Origin: an uncultured Bacteroidota bacterium
GTDB lineage: Bacteria; Bacteroidota; Bacteroidia; Flavobacteriales; Flavobacteriaceae
Reading direction: 5' to 3'
Length of the DNA stretch: 48,000 nt
Assembly: GCA_902617285.1 (NCBI GenBank)
Contig: CACMVZ010000005.1
Coordinates: forward strand, 1 to 48,000
A program made the translations under genes and the position numbers. This document shows, piece by piece, positions 1 to 9,625 of the stretch. The notes beneath the pieces are model-generated. The model saw only the letters and a program-made list of their open reading frames with translations, ran no database searches and was not told the origin of the DNA. Within the stretch, counting starts at the first letter, position 1; every line of letters begins with the position of its first letter.

Positions 1-661
1 CTCCAGCAAATCTCTCTGATTCTGATTTATATCCTTTAACTACAGGCATTGCCATCCATTTTTCAGCAAACTCTGCGTATATATCATTAATTAGTTTTGT
101 TTCATTTAAAGCCTCTTCTTTTGTTGCATGAGCAGTATGCCCTTCTTGCCATAAAAATTCTGCTGTTCTTAAAAAAAGTCTGGTTCTCATTTCCCATCTA
201 ACTACATTTGCCCATTGATTAATTAAAATTGGTAAATCTCTATAGGACTGAATCCAACTCTTATATGTTTTCCAAATAATTGCTTCGCTAGTAGGTCTTA
301 CAATTAATTCTTCTTCTAACTTAGAATCTGGATCAATAATTAATTTACCTTTTTTGTCTGGATCATTTTTTAATCTGTAATGAGTAACTACTGCACATTC
401 TTTAGCAAAGCCTTCGGCATTCTTTTCTTCAGCCTCAAATAGTGACTTTGGAACAAATAATGGAAAGTAAGCATTTTCATGACCTGTTTCTTTAAACATC
501 TTGTCCAATTGAGACTTCATTAATTCCCAAATAGAAAAGCCATAAGGCTTAATTACCATACAACCTCTTACATCAGATGATTCAGCTAAACCAGCTTCTG
601 ATACAATATCATTATACCACTTTGAATAATTTTCTTTTCTAGAAGTTATTTTATTTCCCAT
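1..661 (-). CDS. proS: Prolyl-tRNA synthetase, 5' part (runs off the window)
   Basis: About 220 N-terminal residues are present; the 3' end lies beyond base 1. The product charges tRNA-Pro with proline in the cytoplasm. The protein starts [16 protein letters not shown] (ATG at 659-661). It shows class II motifs: the motif 2 region carries [20 protein letters not shown], preceded by VRPTSEA and followed by [12 protein letters not shown]. That pattern is typical of the shorter eukaryote/archaeal-like ProRS (ProS type 3), which lacks the bacterial editing insertion; the missing C-terminus cannot be checked. It is divergent from the lipoprotein gene at 746, and the 84 bases between them hold no promoter I can call confidently. 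Confidence 0.95.
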   Translation of the reverse strand, partial: MGNKITSRKENYSKWYNDIVSEAGLAESSDVRGCMVIKPYGFSIWELMKSQLDKMFKETGHENAYFPLFVPKSLFEAEEKNAEGFAKECAVVTHYRLKNDPDKKGKLIIDPDSKLEEELIVRPTSEAIIWKTYKSWIQSYRDLPILINQWANVVRWEMRTRLFLRTAEFLWQEGHTAHATKEEALNETKLINDIYAEFAEKWMAMPVVKGYKSESERFAG

Positions 662-745
662 TAATTTGGCATAATATTTGGATATAAATAAGTAGACATA
701 AAATTAACATTTTTTATTGTTAAAATTTTATTTTAAATTTAGAAT

Positions 746-1894
746 ATGCACAAACTTCATTCAATACTAATAATCATAGGTGTTTCGACTTTATTATCAA
801 GTTGTTCATCATATTATTTAGCCTCGTATTATGAAGATGATGGTATTTACTATACTAATCAAAGTAGTAATTATTATAAAGGAGTTTTTGATGAATATTC
901 ACAATTATCATTAAATGATACTCAAAATGATGTTGATACTTCAAGTAATTTACCATGGGGTGCAAATCCAGATTCAGTGGAAGTTATATATAACTTTCCT
1001 CACTTTGGTAGGTTTTATTATAACCCTTTTTTTCATGACATATCTTTCAATCCATTTTTTAATGCTTATGGCAGATTTATAAATTATGGATACACAAGCC
1101 TTCCATTTTATTATAATTCATATGCCTATGAAATGGGATATCCATTCTTTCCAAGGCCAATTGATTTTTATTTAAATCCATATTCTAATTTTATTGGAAA
1201 TTATTATTGGTATTATTTCAATAGATCTAGATGGTTTTATCCAGGTTACTATGGAAGATTATTTAATTCAAAAAAATATAATGACTCATATGCAGATTCA
1301 AACTACGAATATACTAAACCAGGATACTCGAATTCAGCATCAAGAAGAGGTGAAAAATCAACAGAAGTTACTAGTAATGTTAGAAATTCTAGCTCGATGA
1401 GAATATCTGGAATTTACTCAGGTGATAGAGTTATACAAAATCCTAATTTCGAAAGTCCTGATGATGCAAAATATGATAGAGGTAATACTAGAAATTTAAG
1501 TGAGATTAATGAAACCACAAATATCCCAATTTATAGATCTAGACAGGTAAATTCATCAAGAAATCTACCATCACTAAACTCTGTTCCTAATCTTAGTAGA
1601 ATTAAGAATGAAGCACTTAGAGATTCGTACAGAAGAATTAGATCTATTAGGACAAATACAAGGAATAGTAACTCCTTTAAATCCGGTTTTGAAAATGATT
1701 ACAATTACACTAGAGGAAACTCTAATAGATCATACCAAAGATCAAACAATAACATGAGTAACACTAGATCAAACAATTCGTCTTATTCAAGCTCAAGGAG
1801 TTCTTCAAGAAGTTCTGGATTTAGCTCTAGATCTTCAAATGGTGTTTCTAGATCGTCAGCATCTGGTTCAACAAGAGCAGGAAAAATTGATTAA
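746..1894 (+). CDS. Hypothetical lipoprotein with Tyr/Phe-rich core and Ser/Arg-rich tail
   Basis: Family not recognised. A 382-residue product begins with a lipoprotein signal: hydrophobic segment at residues 5-17 and lipobox LSSC with Cys20 as the lipidated residue. Residues about 85-170 are rich in Tyr, Phe, Asn and Pro (repeated YYN and NPF words). The last 70 residues are a low-complexity Ser/Arg/Asn tail (runs such as SSSRSSSRSS), probably disordered. Its TAA stop directly abuts the ATG of the outer membrane protein at 1895, so the two are very likely co-transcribed, and a shared envelope role is the inference. It could be a surface or barrel-associated accessory lipoprotein. No enzyme motif is visible. 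Confidence 0.85.
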   Translation: MHKLHSILIIIGVSTLLSSCSSYYLASYYEDDGIYYTNQSSNYYKGVFDEYSQLSLNDTQNDVDTSSNLPWGANPDSVEVIYNFPHFGRFYYNPFFHDISFNPFFNAYGRFINYGYTSLPFYYNSYAYEMGYPFFPRPIDFYLNPYSNFIGNYYWYYFNRSRWFYPGYYGRLFNSKKYNDSYADSNYEYTKPGYSNSASRRGEKSTEVTSNVRNSSSMRISGIYSGDRVIQNPNFESPDDAKYDRGNTRNLSEINETTNIPIYRSRQVNSSRNLPSLNSVPNLSRIKNEALRDSYRRIRSIRTNTRNSNSFKSGFENDYNYTRGNSNRSYQRSNNNMSNTRSNNSSYSSSRSSSRSSGFSSRSSNGVSRSSASGSTRAGKID

Positions 1895-3391
1895 ATGTCA
1901 AAATTAATTTTTAAGCTTTATCTTATCCTAGGTATATCGGTTATATATTCTCAGACTTATGAAGATGCCATAAGGTATAACCAATTTTATCATGAGGGTA
2001 GTTCAAGGTTTAACTCTATGGGTGGTGCATTTGGCGCATTAGGAGGAGATCTTTCATCAATAAATATTAACCCTGCAGGGTCATCCATATTTCTTAAATC
2101 AGAATTAGGATTTACTTTAAATTTTAAAAATCAAGAAATTAAAAATGATTTTAACCAATTCATCTCAAATTCTAAAGATAACCTTTATTCATTCAATCAT
2201 TTAGGTTTTGTTTTAGTGTATGATATCAACAAAACTAAATTCTCCTTAGGATATAATATGAATAGACTGAATGATTTCAATAAATTATTCTCATTTAGCG
2301 GATCTAATAATAGAGGTATTGATAATTATTTTCTTCATTATGCCGATGGAGTTCCATACAATGATTTATTGGTTTATGAAAATGAAACTATTCAGGATGC
2401 ATACAAATACTTGGGAGATAACTTTGGTTTTGGAGATCAACAAGCATTTTTAGGCTTTCAGAGCTATATAATAAATGCAGATAATGATTTACCTGGAAAA
2501 TACTTTTCTAATGCTGTATATAATAATCTTGATCAATCTATTACGGCAGTAAGAAAAGGTGATCACTTAAAGCACTCGATAAATTTTAGTGGATCTTTAA
2601 AAGAAAATATATACATGGGAATTAATTTAAATTTTCACTCTGTAAATTATGAAGAAGATAAACTTTTTCAAGAATCTGGGTACTTAAATGAATCCCCTTT
2701 GAGGAAAGTCAATTTTAAGGAAAAGCTATTTGCATATGGAGAAGGTCTGTCTTTTCAAATTGGAACAATATTTAAAATTAAAGAATTAAGATTAGGCCTA
2801 TCGTACACAACCCCTACTCTAATTAAAATTGAAGAGGAAAATGCTCAATACATTGAGACCAACATAATAGAAAATGAGATAATAAACGACTATGTAATTG
2901 ACCCAAACATAATTAACTTTTATGAAGAATATAAATTGACTTTACCCTCTAAATCATTGTTTAGCATTGCATACATATTTGGAGATAAAGGATTAATAAG
3001 CTTAGACTATGAATTAACTAAATATAGTAACTCAAAATTCAATGATAATAATGGTAAGGACACATATATGAAATCTTTAAATAATATAATTAAAAATAGA
3101 TTAAATGATATGTCTGAATCCATAAGAATTGGAGGTGAGTATAGAATTAAAGACTATAGCTTAAGAACTGGTTATTATTATTATAAAGGACCTGATTCTG
3201 CCTATGAGAATTACAGATCAGGCGTATCATTGGGTCTTGGAATCAATTATGGCTTTCTTAATGTTGATATTAGTGTTTCAAAATCAAAGGATTTTAATAA
3301 AAATCAATTATATGCTAATGGGTTAACTAATTTATATTCAATTGATAATGATTTATTTACGTTATTTACAACTTTTAGATTCAAACTTTAA
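1895..3391 (+). CDS. Outer membrane beta-barrel protein, OmpP1/FadL/TodX-like
   Basis: A 498-residue protein with an N-terminal signal peptide (hydrophobic stretch at residues 3-18, probable cleavage near Tyr-Ser-Gln). Just after it comes the block FNSMGGAFGALGGDLSSINI, followed by NPAG. That block is typical of the Bacteroidota proteins annotated as OmpP1/FadL/TodX transporters or 'hemin receptor'. The remainder alternates short amphipathic strands with polar loops and ends in the aromatic strand LFTTFRFKL, as expected for an assembled barrel. It probably carries a hydrophobic solute across the outer membrane; the ligand is not determinable. It abuts the upstream lipoprotein gene. Confidence 0.85.
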   Translation: MSKLIFKLYLILGISVIYSQTYEDAIRYNQFYHEGSSRFNSMGGAFGALGGDLSSININPAGSSIFLKSELGFTLNFKNQEIKNDFNQFISNSKDNLYSFNHLGFVLVYDINKTKFSLGYNMNRLNDFNKLFSFSGSNNRGIDNYFLHYADGVPYNDLLVYENETIQDAYKYLGDNFGFGDQQAFLGFQSYIINADNDLPGKYFSNAVYNNLDQSITAVRKGDHLKHSINFSGSLKENIYMGINLNFHSVNYEEDKLFQESGYLNESPLRKVNFKEKLFAYGEGLSFQIGTIFKIKELRLGLSYTTPTLIKIEEENAQYIETNIIENEIINDYVIDPNIINFYEEYKLTLPSKSLFSIAYIFGDKGLISLDYELTKYSNSKFNDNNGKDTYMKSLNNIIKNRLNDMSESIRIGGEYRIKDYSLRTGYYYYKGPDSAYENYRSGVSLGLGINYGFLNVDISVSKSKDFNKNQLYANGLTNLYSIDNDLFTLFTTFRFKL

Positions 3392-3414
3392 CTTCTAGTT
3401 AACTTCTTAATAAC

Positions 3415-3422
3415 TATCTTTG
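3415..3422 (+). promoter_or_regulatory. Bacteroidota -7 promoter element for folE
   Basis: TATCTTTG matches the Bacteroidota -7 consensus TAnnTTTG. It lies 22 bases upstream of the folE ATG, so transcription would begin near 3428. No good TTG-type -33 element is seen at the usual distance. This promoter would uncouple folE-cysS-yidD-lgt from the upstream outer-membrane gene. Confidence 0.55.
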
Positions 3423-3443
3423 TGTTACTCAAATTTTAAAAAA

Positions 3444-4127
3444 ATGAAACTACAAGAATTATTAGACAAAGAGATTGATGCAATTGGTGATGATCACATT
3501 GGATCAAATAATGAAGAGACACCTCTTAAAGAAGGAGCTTTTGATTTACCTGATCCTGAGAAGGTAAGTCTGATCCAAAAAAAGGTTTATGAAATTTTGG
3601 ATATCCTTGGTATGGATTTGACTGATGATAGTCTAAAAGGAACACCAAGAAGAGTTGCTAAAATGTTTGTTAATGAGATTTTCTCTGGTATAAATCCAAA
3701 GAATAAACCAGAGATGTCAACATTTGAAAACAAATATAATTACGGAGAGATGCTTGTTGAAAAGAATATCACATTGTATTCTACTTGTGAACATCATCTT
3801 CTTCCTATTGTAGGACTGGCTCATGTTGCATATATATCTAATGGTAATGTAATTGGACTTTCCAAAATAAATAGAATAGTGAGATATTTTGCTGAAAGAC
3901 CTCAAGTACAAGAAAGATTGACAATACAGATAGTTAGAGAGCTTCAAAAAGCTTTAAACACTGATGATGTTGCATGCGTAATTGATGCTAAGCACTTATG
4001 TGTAAACTCTAGAGGTATTAAAGATATTAACTCTAGTACCGTTACTTCTGAGTTTGGAGGTAAATTTAAAAAAGAGAAAATTAAAAGAGAGTTTTTAGAC
4101 TATATTAAACTTGAGTCTGAACTTTAA
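3444..4127 (+). CDS. folE: GTP cyclohydrolase I
   Basis: Converts GTP to 7,8-dihydroneopterin triphosphate, the first step toward tetrahydrofolate and other pterins; cytoplasmic. The product is 227 residues from the ATG at 3444. Zinc ligands are visible as Cys115 and His118 (TCEHHLLP) and Cys186 (KHLCVNSRG). The GTPRRVAKMF motif and the LSKINRIVRYFAERPQVQER block are also present. An in-frame TTG at 3420 would lie inside the predicted -7 promoter element, so the ATG is preferred. The last base of its TAA is the first base of the cysS ATG. Confidence 0.97.
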   Translation: MKLQELLDKEIDAIGDDHIGSNNEETPLKEGAFDLPDPEKVSLIQKKVYEILDILGMDLTDDSLKGTPRRVAKMFVNEIFSGINPKNKPEMSTFENKYNYGEMLVEKNITLYSTCEHHLLPIVGLAHVAYISNGNVIGLSKINRIVRYFAERPQVQERLTIQIVRELQKALNTDDVACVIDAKHLCVNSRGIKDINSSTVTSEFGGKFKKEKIKREFLDYIKLESEL

Positions 4128-5563
4128 TGTCACAAAAAGATTTATACATATACAACTCATTAACAAGTTCTAAAGAGAAATTTAAACCTTTAAGAAATAA
4201 TAATGTTGGCATGTATGTTTGTGGACCTACAGTTTACAGTGATGTTCACCTTGGAAATTGTAGAACATTTATTTCCTTTGATATAATATTTCGATATCTG
4301 ACTCATCTTGGATATAATGTAAGGTATGTTAGAAACATAACTGATGTTGGGCATCTAGAAGACTCCGGTGAAGATAAGATTTCAAAAAAGGCACAAGTTG
4401 AGAAACTTGAACCTATGGAGATAGCCCAAAAGTATACAAATGGCTTCAGAGATGTTCTCAAGAAATTTAATGTGTTAAATCCAAGTATTGAGCCTGTTGC
4501 ATCAGGACATATAACTGAACAAATTTCAATAATAGATGATTTACTTAGTAAGAATCTTGCCTATGAATCAAATGGTTCTGTGTATTTTGATATATCTAAG
4601 TATAATGAAATTGATTCTTATGGAAAACTCTCAGGTAGAGATTTAAATAAAATAAAATCTAATTCTAGAGATCTTGTAAATCAAGGAGATAAAAGAAATG
4701 AATTTGATTTTGCACTTTGGAAAAAAGCCGAAAATAATCATTTAATGAAATGGAAATCTCCTTGGAGTGATGGCTTTCCTGGATGGCATTTGGAATGTAC
4801 AGCGATGAGTAATAAATACCTTGGTGATGAGTTTGATATTCATGGAGGAGGAATTGACCTAAAATTTCCTCATCACGATTGTGAGATTGCTCAAGCAGTT
4901 GGATTTACTGGAAAACAACCTGCAAAATTTTGGATACACACAAATATGCTAACATTAAATAGTAAGAAAATGTCAAAGTCTCTTGGTAATAATATTTTAC
5001 CTAACGAACTTTTTTCTGGTGAAAACAAGGTCTTTTCAAAAGCTTATGACCCTAACACAATTAGGTTTTTCTTCCTTCAAGCACATTACAGAAATGAATT
5101 AGATATAAGCGAATCAGCAATTCAGGCATCTGAAAAGGGCTTAAAGAGAATCATTGAAATGTTATACAGGCTCAATAATATAGAAGTTTCAAAAAAAAAT
5201 AGTGATAAATTATTTGATCAAATTAAGAGTTGGGAAAAAAATTGTTTTAATTGTTTAAATGATGATTTTAACACGCCAATGCTAATAGCTGAAATATTTA
5301 ATGCATCTAAACTAATTAATCAAATTGAAAGAAGTAAAGATTTTGGAAAAAGAGAAAAAGAATACTTTCTTAATCTATTTGATAATCTCTTAGATAAAAT
5401 TTTAGGCATAGATTATTTTAAACCTTCAGCTGATAATGATTCTGTTCTTGAAATTTTATTAAATATTAGAGATAATGCTAGGCAAAATAAAGACTTTGAG
5501 TTATCTGATTCTATCAGAAATCAATTAAATAATTTAGGGATTATAGTTAGTGATAAAGATTAG
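4127..5563 (+). CDS. cysS: Cysteinyl-tRNA synthetase
   Basis: Class I synthetase that charges tRNA-Cys. The product is 478 residues, a normal length. HIGH-type motif HLGN is at residues 41-44 and KMSKS at 281-285. Zinc ligands correspond to Cys32 (YVCGPTVY), Cys224 (WHLECTAMS), His249 and Glu253 ([10 protein letters not shown]). An anticodon-binding helical domain fills the C-terminal third. It overlaps folE by one base and yidD by 14 bases, so translation of the three genes is probably coupled. Confidence 0.97.
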   Translation: MSQKDLYIYNSLTSSKEKFKPLRNNNVGMYVCGPTVYSDVHLGNCRTFISFDIIFRYLTHLGYNVRYVRNITDVGHLEDSGEDKISKKAQVEKLEPMEIAQKYTNGFRDVLKKFNVLNPSIEPVASGHITEQISIIDDLLSKNLAYESNGSVYFDISKYNEIDSYGKLSGRDLNKIKSNSRDLVNQGDKRNEFDFALWKKAENNHLMKWKSPWSDGFPGWHLECTAMSNKYLGDEFDIHGGGIDLKFPHHDCEIAQAVGFTGKQPAKFWIHTNMLTLNSKKMSKSLGNNILPNELFSGENKVFSKAYDPNTIRFFFLQAHYRNELDISESAIQASEKGLKRIIEMLYRLNNIEVSKKNSDKLFDQIKSWEKNCFNCLNDDFNTPMLIAEIFNASKLINQIERSKDFGKREKEYFLNLFDNLLDKILGIDYFKPSADNDSVLEILLNIRDNARQNKDFELSDSIRNQLNNLGIIVSDKD

Positions 5564-5780
5564 CAGACTTCTTGCATTTCCATTTATTTTTCTAATAAGG
5601 ATTTATAGACTTTTTGTTTCTCCATTAATAGGAAGTAATTGTAGATACTCTCCAACCTGTTCTGAATATGGTATAACTGCTTTGAAAAAACATGGCGTTT
5701 TTACTGGTACATACTTGACTGTAAGAAGAATAATAAGATGTAACTCATTATTCAAGGGTGGGTATGATCCAGTTCCATAA
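5550..5780 (+). CDS. yidD: Membrane protein insertion efficiency factor YidD
   Basis: A 76-residue protein of the YidD (DUF37/haemolytic) family, which sits at the inner face of the membrane and assists YidC-dependent insertion. Family marks seen: N-terminal amphipathic/hydrophobic helix, [20 protein letters not shown], the cysteine-containing [11 protein letters not shown], and C-terminal KGGYDPVP. It starts at a GTG inside the end of cysS (14-base overlap). No YidC or RnpA gene is nearby, so this is a relocated yidD. Confidence 0.93.
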   Translation: MIKISRLLAFPFIFLIRIYRLFVSPLIGSNCRYSPTCSEYGITALKKHGVFTGTYLTVRRIIRCNSLFKGGYDPVP

Positions 5781-5799
5781 ATTATCTATATATTTAATA

Positions 5800-6660
5800 A
5801 TGCTAATTAACCAGATCAAATGGTCACCAAACGAAACTTTAATTGAAATTGGTGGCTTTTCAATTTACATTTATAGCCTAATGTTTATTCTTGCCTTTAT
5901 TCTTGGCTATAACCTAGTTAAATCATTTTTTGTTAAAGAAAAGATAGACGAGAAGTATTTAGATCCAATGTTAATATATATGGTAGTATCTATTTTTTTA
6001 GGTGCTAGGTTGGGTGAAGTATTTTTTTATCAATGGGGTTATTATCAAAACCACTTAATTGAAATTCTTCTTCCGATTCAAGAATCCCCAAATTCATCTC
6101 TTCTGGGCCTAATTGATGGTTATAAGTTTACAGGATTTAGGGGCCTTGCTAGCCATGGAGCTGCAATTGGAGTTTTTATAGGTTTATATTTATTCATAAA
6201 AAAGTACAAGTTTAAAAACTTTTTTTGGATTTTCGATAGGCTTACAATACCAATAGCTATTGGTGGGGCATTTGTGAGAATTGGAAATTTTTTTAATTCA
6301 GAAATTCTAGGAAAATACACTAATTCTGATTGGGGAATAATATTTGAGAATAGAGGTGAGACTCTTCCAAGACATCCTGCCCAACTATATGAATCATTTG
6401 GATATATAATTCTTTTTATAATTCTCTACAGACTCTACCAAAATTCAAATATAAGAGACAGAAAGGGTGCATTATCTGGCTATTTTTTAATAGGACTTTG
6501 TTTTATAAGATTTATGGTTGAATTTGTAAAAGAAAGTCAAGGTGGAATAGAAACATTCCTTCCTGGCCTCTCAACTGGTCAATGGCTTAGTATACCTTTT
6601 ATAATTTTAGGTTTTATTTTATTATTTAACAAGGGAGGAAGTACAAAAACTATTAGTTAG
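5800..6660 (+). CDS. lgt: Prolipoprotein diacylglyceryl transferase
   Basis: Transfers diacylglycerol from phosphatidylglycerol to the lipobox cysteine of prolipoproteins in the inner membrane; this is the first step for lipoproteins such as those at 746, 15898 and 40083. About seven membrane segments are visible. The Lgt signature is present as GGAFVRIGNFFNSEILG, and the conserved LPRHPAQLYES follows. The start is uncertain: in-frame GTG 5758 and ATG 5764 overlap yidD, but family members usually begin just before the IxWxP motif, so ATG 5800 (MLINQIKWSPN, 286 residues) is preferred. Its stop overlaps the convergent secDF stop by 2 bases. Confidence 0.92.
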   Translation: MLINQIKWSPNETLIEIGGFSIYIYSLMFILAFILGYNLVKSFFVKEKIDEKYLDPMLIYMVVSIFLGARLGEVFFYQWGYYQNHLIEILLPIQESPNSSLLGLIDGYKFTGFRGLASHGAAIGVFIGLYLFIKKYKFKNFFWIFDRLTIPIAIGGAFVRIGNFFNSEILGKYTNSDWGIIFENRGETLPRHPAQLYESFGYIILFIILYRLYQNSNIRDRKGALSGYFLIGLCFIRFMVEFVKESQGGIETFLPGLSTGQWLSIPFIILGFILLFNKGGSTKTIS

Positions 6661-9569
6661 TTTTTATTCTTGTATGAATCAAACATTATAGGTGTAGCTA
6701 TAAATACTGACGAGTAAGTACCAACCATAACACCAATAATAAGAGCAAACATAAAACCTCTAATTGACTCACCTCCAAAAATAAAAATTGCTAAAAGAAC
6801 AATTAATGTTGTCAAAGATGTATTAAGAGTTCGACTTAGAGTACTATTAAGAGCAGTATTAACTGTAGTTTCACTATCCCAAGAAGAGTGAATTCTAAAA
6901 AATTCACGAATCCTGTCAAACACAACAACTGTATCATTTAGAGAATAACCAATTACAGTTAATAGTGCAGCAATGAATGCTTGATTAATTTCCATGTTGA
7001 AAGGCATAATCTTATATGTTAATGAAAATATACCAAGTACTATTAACACATCATGGAATACAGCAGATACTGCTCCAAGTGAAAATTGCCATTTCTGAAA
7101 CCTAATAAGGATATAGAAAAAAACAATTACTAATGAACCTAGAATTGCCCAAACTGAATTTTGTTTAATATCATCTGCAATTGTTGGACCTACTTTAATA
7201 CTTGACATAATTCCAACTTCATCACCAACTGAAAACTGATCATAAGTTAGGGGATCATCATAAATAGAATTTAAGTTTTCAAAAAGTAAATTTTTGATTT
7301 CATTATCAACTTCTAATCCTTCTTGTTCTACTTTGTATTTTGTTGTAATTTTTAACTGATTTGCTGCTCCAAATGTTTTTACTTCAGCACTTCCAAACGC
7401 ATCATTAAGTGTAGACTCTATCTCAGAAGATTTAACTTCTTTATCAAATCTTACGATGTAAGATCTTCCACCTAAGAAATCTACACCTTGATTTAATCCT
7501 TGAAATAATAATGAGCTAAGGCTAATAAGAACAAGAACAGATGAAATTACATATGTAGCTTTTCTTTTACCCAAGAACTTAATCTTAAGATTACTGAAGA
7601 GATCTTTAGTTGATTTAGTTGAGAATTCAAGTTTACCTGATTTAAAAACCTTATTGTCTATTAATAATCTTGTAATAAATATTGCGGTAAATAAAGATGT
7701 TGCAATCCCAATAAGTAAGGTTGTTGCAAAACCTTTAATTGGACCTGTTCCAAATATATATAATACTAATGCAGTTAAACCAGTTGTAATATTTGCATCC
7801 AAAATTGAAGAAAGAGCATTGTTAAAACCATCATTAATTGATTGTTTTAAACCCTTTTCTTTTTTTAATTCCTCTCTAACTCTTTCAAAAATAAGAACGT
7901 TTGCGTCAACTGATATACCTATTGTAAGAACTATACCCGCAATACCTGGTAGAGTAAGAACTGCACCTAAACCAGCAAGAATTCCAAATATTAAGACAAT
8001 GTTTAATATCAAAGCAATATCAGCAAATATCCCAGATGGCCCATAGTAAAATATCATCCAAACAAGTACAAAAGTAAGTGCAATTAAAAATGAATATATA
8101 CCACTATCAATTGCTTCTTGTCCAAGAGATGGACCCACTACTTCAGATTGGATGATAGTTGCAGATGCAGGTAACTTACCTGCTCTTAATACATTTGCTA
8201 GGTCAATTGCCTCATTTAAATCAAAATCACCAGTAATTTCTGATCTTCCCCCACTAATAGCACCTCTAGTAACTCCAGGAGCAGAATACACAATATCATC
8301 TAGGACAATCGCGATATTTGAATTTTGTCTATAAGCAACATCTGTAAGATTTTCCCAAATCCTTGCACCTTGAGCATTCATTTGCATAGAAACAGCAGGA
8401 TTTCCAACAGCATCATAGCTTTGTGAAGCATCAACAACTACACCTCCACTCAAAGGTGAAACGTCCTCACGATTTGATTTAATAGCATACAGACTAGATA
8501 AACCATCTTGATCAACCTTACCCCATAAAAATTTAGTAAATCTATAATCTCTGGGTAATAATTTTCTAACTTCAGGCAGAGATAAGTATGAATCAACTAA
8601 ATCTTGATCTCTAGGTAAGAATCTTCCTATAATAGGACCTCCCTGAAAACTAAATGCTCTTACAAGACTTAATAAAGGGTTCGATGTATTTTGGATAGAA
8701 TCTGATGACTGTTCAACATCAGCTAAAAGATCATCTATACTGGATTTTGATTGTTCATTATTTGTTTCAAGTGATGATAAATATTGGTTAGCAGATATTA
8801 AAAATTCTGAAAAATCATCATTTTTAAAAGTTTCCCAAAACTCTAATTGTGCAGTACTTTGTAGGAGGTTCTGAATTCTATCTATATCTTTTGCTCCTGG
8901 AAGTTCAATTAAAATTCTACCAGATGAACCTAATCTTTGAATATTAGGTTGAGTTACTCCAAACTTATCAATACGTTTTCTCAAAACTTCAAATGCAGAA
9001 ACTATAGATTCATCAATTTTTGATCTTAAAATTGATTTCATATCATCATCGGATGTATCAAATGAAACCTCCGAACTTAGAGTTCTATTACCAAAAATCT
9101 CTGGAGATGTTAATCTAGTTTGATCAGTACTAGAATCAAATGCTTCGAAGAAAGATTCTAAATATGTTTGATCAGATTGTTTCTGTAGCTCATCAGCATC
9201 ATCAAGGGCATTCAAAAATTTTGTGTTAGAAGAATTTTCTGCAAGACCTTTTAATAGATCTTTAATAGAAATCTGTAAAATAACATTAATACCCCCTTTT
9301 AAATCCAGACCTTGATTTAATTCTTTTTGTTTAGCATCATTGTAAGATGAATACATTAAAACTGGGAAATCACCAATAGAATCTAGAAACCTTACCTCTT
9401 CTCTGGCTCTTTTTTCAGAGAATGAAATTTCGTTTTCTGAAATTTTTTCTATTGCAGCATTTTTAGCTTTATTTTCAAGAGTTGATGATATAAAAGTAAA
9501 AGAAAGCTGGTAGATGCTTACTAAACCAAATAATATCGCAAAAGTTTTAATTAATGAGTTTCCTTGCAT
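6657..9569 (-). CDS. secDF: Fused protein-export membrane protein SecDF
   Basis: A 970-residue fusion of SecD (about residues 1-630) and SecF (about 660-970), the proton-driven accessory of SecYEG that pulls preproteins across the inner membrane. The SecD half shows the N-terminal membrane segment, the conserved DLKGGINVILQI in P1, the periplasmic domain with RIDKFGVTQPNIQRLGS, and a six-helix membrane block including IGISVDANVLIFERVREEL. The SecF half repeats this with GVDFLGGRSYIVRF and GYSLNDTVVVFDRIREFF. The fused form is usual in Bacteroidota. A 56-base gap separates it from the mdh stop upstream. Confidence 0.97.
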   Translation of the reverse strand: MQGNSLIKTFAILFGLVSIYQLSFTFISSTLENKAKNAAIEKISENEISFSEKRAREEVRFLDSIGDFPVLMYSSYNDAKQKELNQGLDLKGGINVILQISIKDLLKGLAENSSNTKFLNALDDADELQKQSDQTYLESFFEAFDSSTDQTRLTSPEIFGNRTLSSEVSFDTSDDDMKSILRSKIDESIVSAFEVLRKRIDKFGVTQPNIQRLGSSGRILIELPGAKDIDRIQNLLQSTAQLEFWETFKNDDFSEFLISANQYLSSLETNNEQSKSSIDDLLADVEQSSDSIQNTSNPLLSLVRAFSFQGGPIIGRFLPRDQDLVDSYLSLPEVRKLLPRDYRFTKFLWGKVDQDGLSSLYAIKSNREDVSPLSGGVVVDASQSYDAVGNPAVSMQMNAQGARIWENLTDVAYRQNSNIAIVLDDIVYSAPGVTRGAISGGRSEITGDFDLNEAIDLANVLRAGKLPASATIIQSEVVGPSLGQEAIDSGIYSFLIALTFVLVWMIFYYGPSGIFADIALILNIVLIFGILAGLGAVLTLPGIAGIVLTIGISVDANVLIFERVREELKKEKGLKQSINDGFNNALSSILDANITTGLTALVLYIFGTGPIKGFATTLLIGIATSLFTAIFITRLLIDNKVFKSGKLEFSTKSTKDLFSNLKIKFLGKRKATYVISSVLVLISLSSLLFQGLNQGVDFLGGRSYIVRFDKEVKSSEIESTLNDAFGSAEVKTFGAANQLKITTKYKVEQEGLEVDNEIKNLLFENLNSIYDDPLTYDQFSVGDEVGIMSSIKVGPTIADDIKQNSVWAILGSLVIVFFYILIRFQKWQFSLGAVSAVFHDVLIVLGIFSLTYKIMPFNMEINQAFIAALLTVIGYSLNDTVVVFDRIREFFRIHSSWDSETTVNTALNSTLSRTLNTSLTTLIVLLAIFIFGGESIRGFMFALIIGVMVGTYSSVFIATPIMFDSYKNKN

Positions 9570-9625
9570 GATACAATTTTAACGCCTGCAAATATAACAT
9601 TTGAATATTTATCAGGCAACTTTAT

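Noticed and set aside
1740..1880. Ser/Arg-rich segment considered as a DNA tandem repeat or CRISPR-like array
   Set aside because: The codon runs are irregular with no fixed unit or spacer; it is low-complexity coding sequence.
3420..3443. Upstream TTG start giving a 235-residue FolE
   Set aside because: The TTG lies inside the predicted TATCTTTG promoter element, and the ATG at 3444 fits better.
5758..5799. Longer Lgt starting at GTG 5758 or ATG 5764
   Set aside because: It would overlap yidD and add a leader that family members lack; ATG 5800 places the usual IKWSPN block at the N-terminus. The choice is not certain.
7654..8046. 130-codon plus-strand frame
   Set aside because: It is antisense to the conserved SecD membrane block and has no start context or known domain.
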